NCBI GenBank assembly: GCA_016124945.1
Contig: WGMT01000062.1
Span: forward strand, 1-64,000
Direction of reading: 5' to 3'
DNA length: 64,000 nt
Source: a bacterium
GTDB taxonomy: Bacteria > Chloroflexota > Anaerolineae > Caldilineales > Caldilineaceae
Numbering within the stretch: the first letter of the stretch is position 1; each line of letters starts with the position of its first letter. The notes below the pieces were generated by a model. The model did no database searches, was not told the origin of the DNA, and saw nothing but the letters and a program-made list of their open reading frames with translations. The position numbers and the translations under genes were made by a program. Shown here piece after piece: positions 62,979 to 64,000 of this stretch.

Positions 62979-64000
62979 ATGCCCCGAGTACCCAAATATG
63001 CGTTGCTTGTAAACCGTTGGCTACTGTTTGTCTTGACACTGGCTTTGCTTTGGGGTGGCGTTGCCCAAGCCACCGCCGCACCAGGACAAGCCGATGTGCC
63101 GGCCGTCCCCGCGCAGATGGACGAAGCGGAATGGCTGATCCTGGTCTATTCTGTGGCCGATGACAATGTCCTCGAAGAAGATATGCTCTTCGACATCCAA
63201 GAAATGGAGCTCATCGGCTCCACCGACGACGTCCACATTGTTGTACAGGTGGATCGCTACGACGGCGGCTACGAGGGCATGGGCAACTTCACCACCACCA
63301 AGCGGTTTTACATCACCCAGGATGATGACGTCTACGAGTTCGGCTCTGAAGAACTGGCCGATCTGGGCGAACTCAACATGGCCGATGGGGAAACGCTCTA
63401 CGATTTCATCCTCTGGGGTATCGAAAACTTCCCCGCTTCCAAGCGCATGTTGGTCCTCTCGGATCATGGCAGCGGCTGGCCCGGCGGCTTTGGCGATCCC
63501 GATCCAGGTATTCGCGGCGCGGATGATATCTTCCTGGTGGATTTCTTCGGTGTCGATAATCTTTGGTTAATGGAGATCGACCGCACCCTTGAAGCAGCCG
63601 TGGCCGATAGCGGTATTGGTCAATTCGACGTCATCGGTTTCGACGCCTGTTTGATGGCGCACCTTGAGGTCTTCACCGCCATTGCGCCCCATGGTCTCTA
63701 TTCCGTCGCTTCGCAGGAACTGGAACCGAGCCTGGGCTGGGCCTATGCCGGCTTCCTTGAGCAATTGGTACAGAATCCGCAAATGGACGGGGCCGATCTC
63801 ACCACCGCCATTGTGGAAACCTACATCGATCAAGACATTCGCCTCTATGATCCCAACTTCGCCGGTGGCCTGTCGCCGGAACAGGTGGCACAAGAACTTG
63901 GCTACGACATCACCCTCAGCGCCGTGGATCTCACCACCATTGGCGATCTGAATCTAGCCCTCGACGAGTTTGCCGCCGCGCTCACCACCATCGATCAACG
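62979..64000 (+). CDS. Secreted clostripain-family (C11) cysteine peptidase, truncated by window end
   Basis: The first 340 residues, starting at ATG 62979 with GTAGGAG upstream. Signal peptide (LLFVLTLALLWGGVAQATA) followed by EWLILVYSVADDNVLEEDML, the first strand of the caspase-like fold. The catalytic His is His163 in LVLSDHGSGW and the catalytic Cys is Cys224 in VIGFDACLMAHLE, as in clostripain and related C11 enzymes, which cleave after basic residues. The C-terminal half lies beyond the window; whether it carries the YLP-type tail cannot be seen. Confidence 0.88.
   Translation, partial: MPRVPKYALLVNRWLLFVLTLALLWGGVAQATAAPGQADVPAVPAQMDEAEWLILVYSVADDNVLEEDMLFDIQEMELIGSTDDVHIVVQVDRYDGGYEGMGNFTTTKRFYITQDDDVYEFGSEELADLGELNMADGETLYDFILWGIENFPASKRMLVLSDHGSGWPGGFGDPDPGIRGADDIFLVDFFGVDNLWLMEIDRTLEAAVADSGIGQFDVIGFDACLMAHLEVFTAIAPHGLYSVASQELEPSLGWAYAGFLEQLVQNPQMDGADLTTAIVETYIDQDIRLYDPNFAGGLSPEQVAQELGYDITLSAVDLTTIGDLNLALDEFAAALTTIDQ

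Overview
The window reads as a chromosomal segment of a moderately GC-rich, Gram-negative-like or monoderm environmental bacterium, most probably a member of the Chloroflexota (Caldilinea/Anaerolinea side). This is an inference from four things: many Opp/Dpp-type ABC transporters next to sugar-catabolism genes; Urt-type ABC genes; very large secreted proteins with Thr/Pro-rich linkers that end in an [IV][YF]LP motif; and a STAND-type HTH regulator. No rRNA, tRNA or other taxonomic marker is present, so the assignment is not proven.

Layout. 1-280: end of an unidentified beta-propeller-like protein. 429-25476 (all minus strand): a carbohydrate-use island. It holds an aldo/keto reductase, a VapBC-like toxin-antitoxin pair, a sugar-phosphate isomerase/epimerase-like TIM barrel, three Gfo/Idh/MocA dehydrogenases, a sulfatase-fold hydrolase with Thr in place of the formylglycine Cys, a sulfotransferase, a first Opp-type ABC transporter, L-rhamnose mutarotase, a DeoR regulator, an arabinose/fucose-type isomerase, and a second Opp-type ABC transporter. 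Together they suggest uptake of oligosaccharides through peptide-type transporters, followed by mutarotation, isomerisation and oxidation of deoxy or modified sugars. 25969-32285: three exported proteins (lamin-tail repeats, a Tat-exported beta-helix, thrombospondin-type-3 repeats). 32570-36485: lspA, a large HTH/NTPase/TPR regulator and a small protein. 36761-45065: a giant secreted protein, a VOC protein, a P-loop kinase and malic enzyme maeB. 45145-50356: a decayed toxin, a frameshifted beta-helix protein, a second beta-helix protein and a branched-chain-amino-acid-type binding protein. 50613-54569: another giant surface protein. 54887-57125: an orphan 2-oxoacid dehydrogenase E1-beta, a NUDIX protein with a Cys-rich tail, and a cupin. 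57366-62374: urtABCDE. 62979-64000: start of a secreted clostripain-family (C11) peptidase.

The most unusual feature of the DNA is its intergenic space. Nearly every gap carries short tandem repeats with periods of about 7-11 bp. They belong to about ten word families and are often arranged as two inverted arms. They start at, or even supply, the stop codon of the preceding gene. Small palindromic elements of 115-126 bp are nested in them. Three copies of one element share the terminal inverted repeat CAATGTCATTAAGTTAA, and a fourth locus looks like a diverged relative. Two copies have matching 3-bp flanks (ACT, AGT) and sit inside tandem repeats whose register is restored when the element is removed. 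A second recurrent theme is the [ILV][YF]LPx[VI] motif at the extreme C-terminus of four large exported proteins and at domain borders of two more. It is a candidate surface-sorting or anchoring signal.
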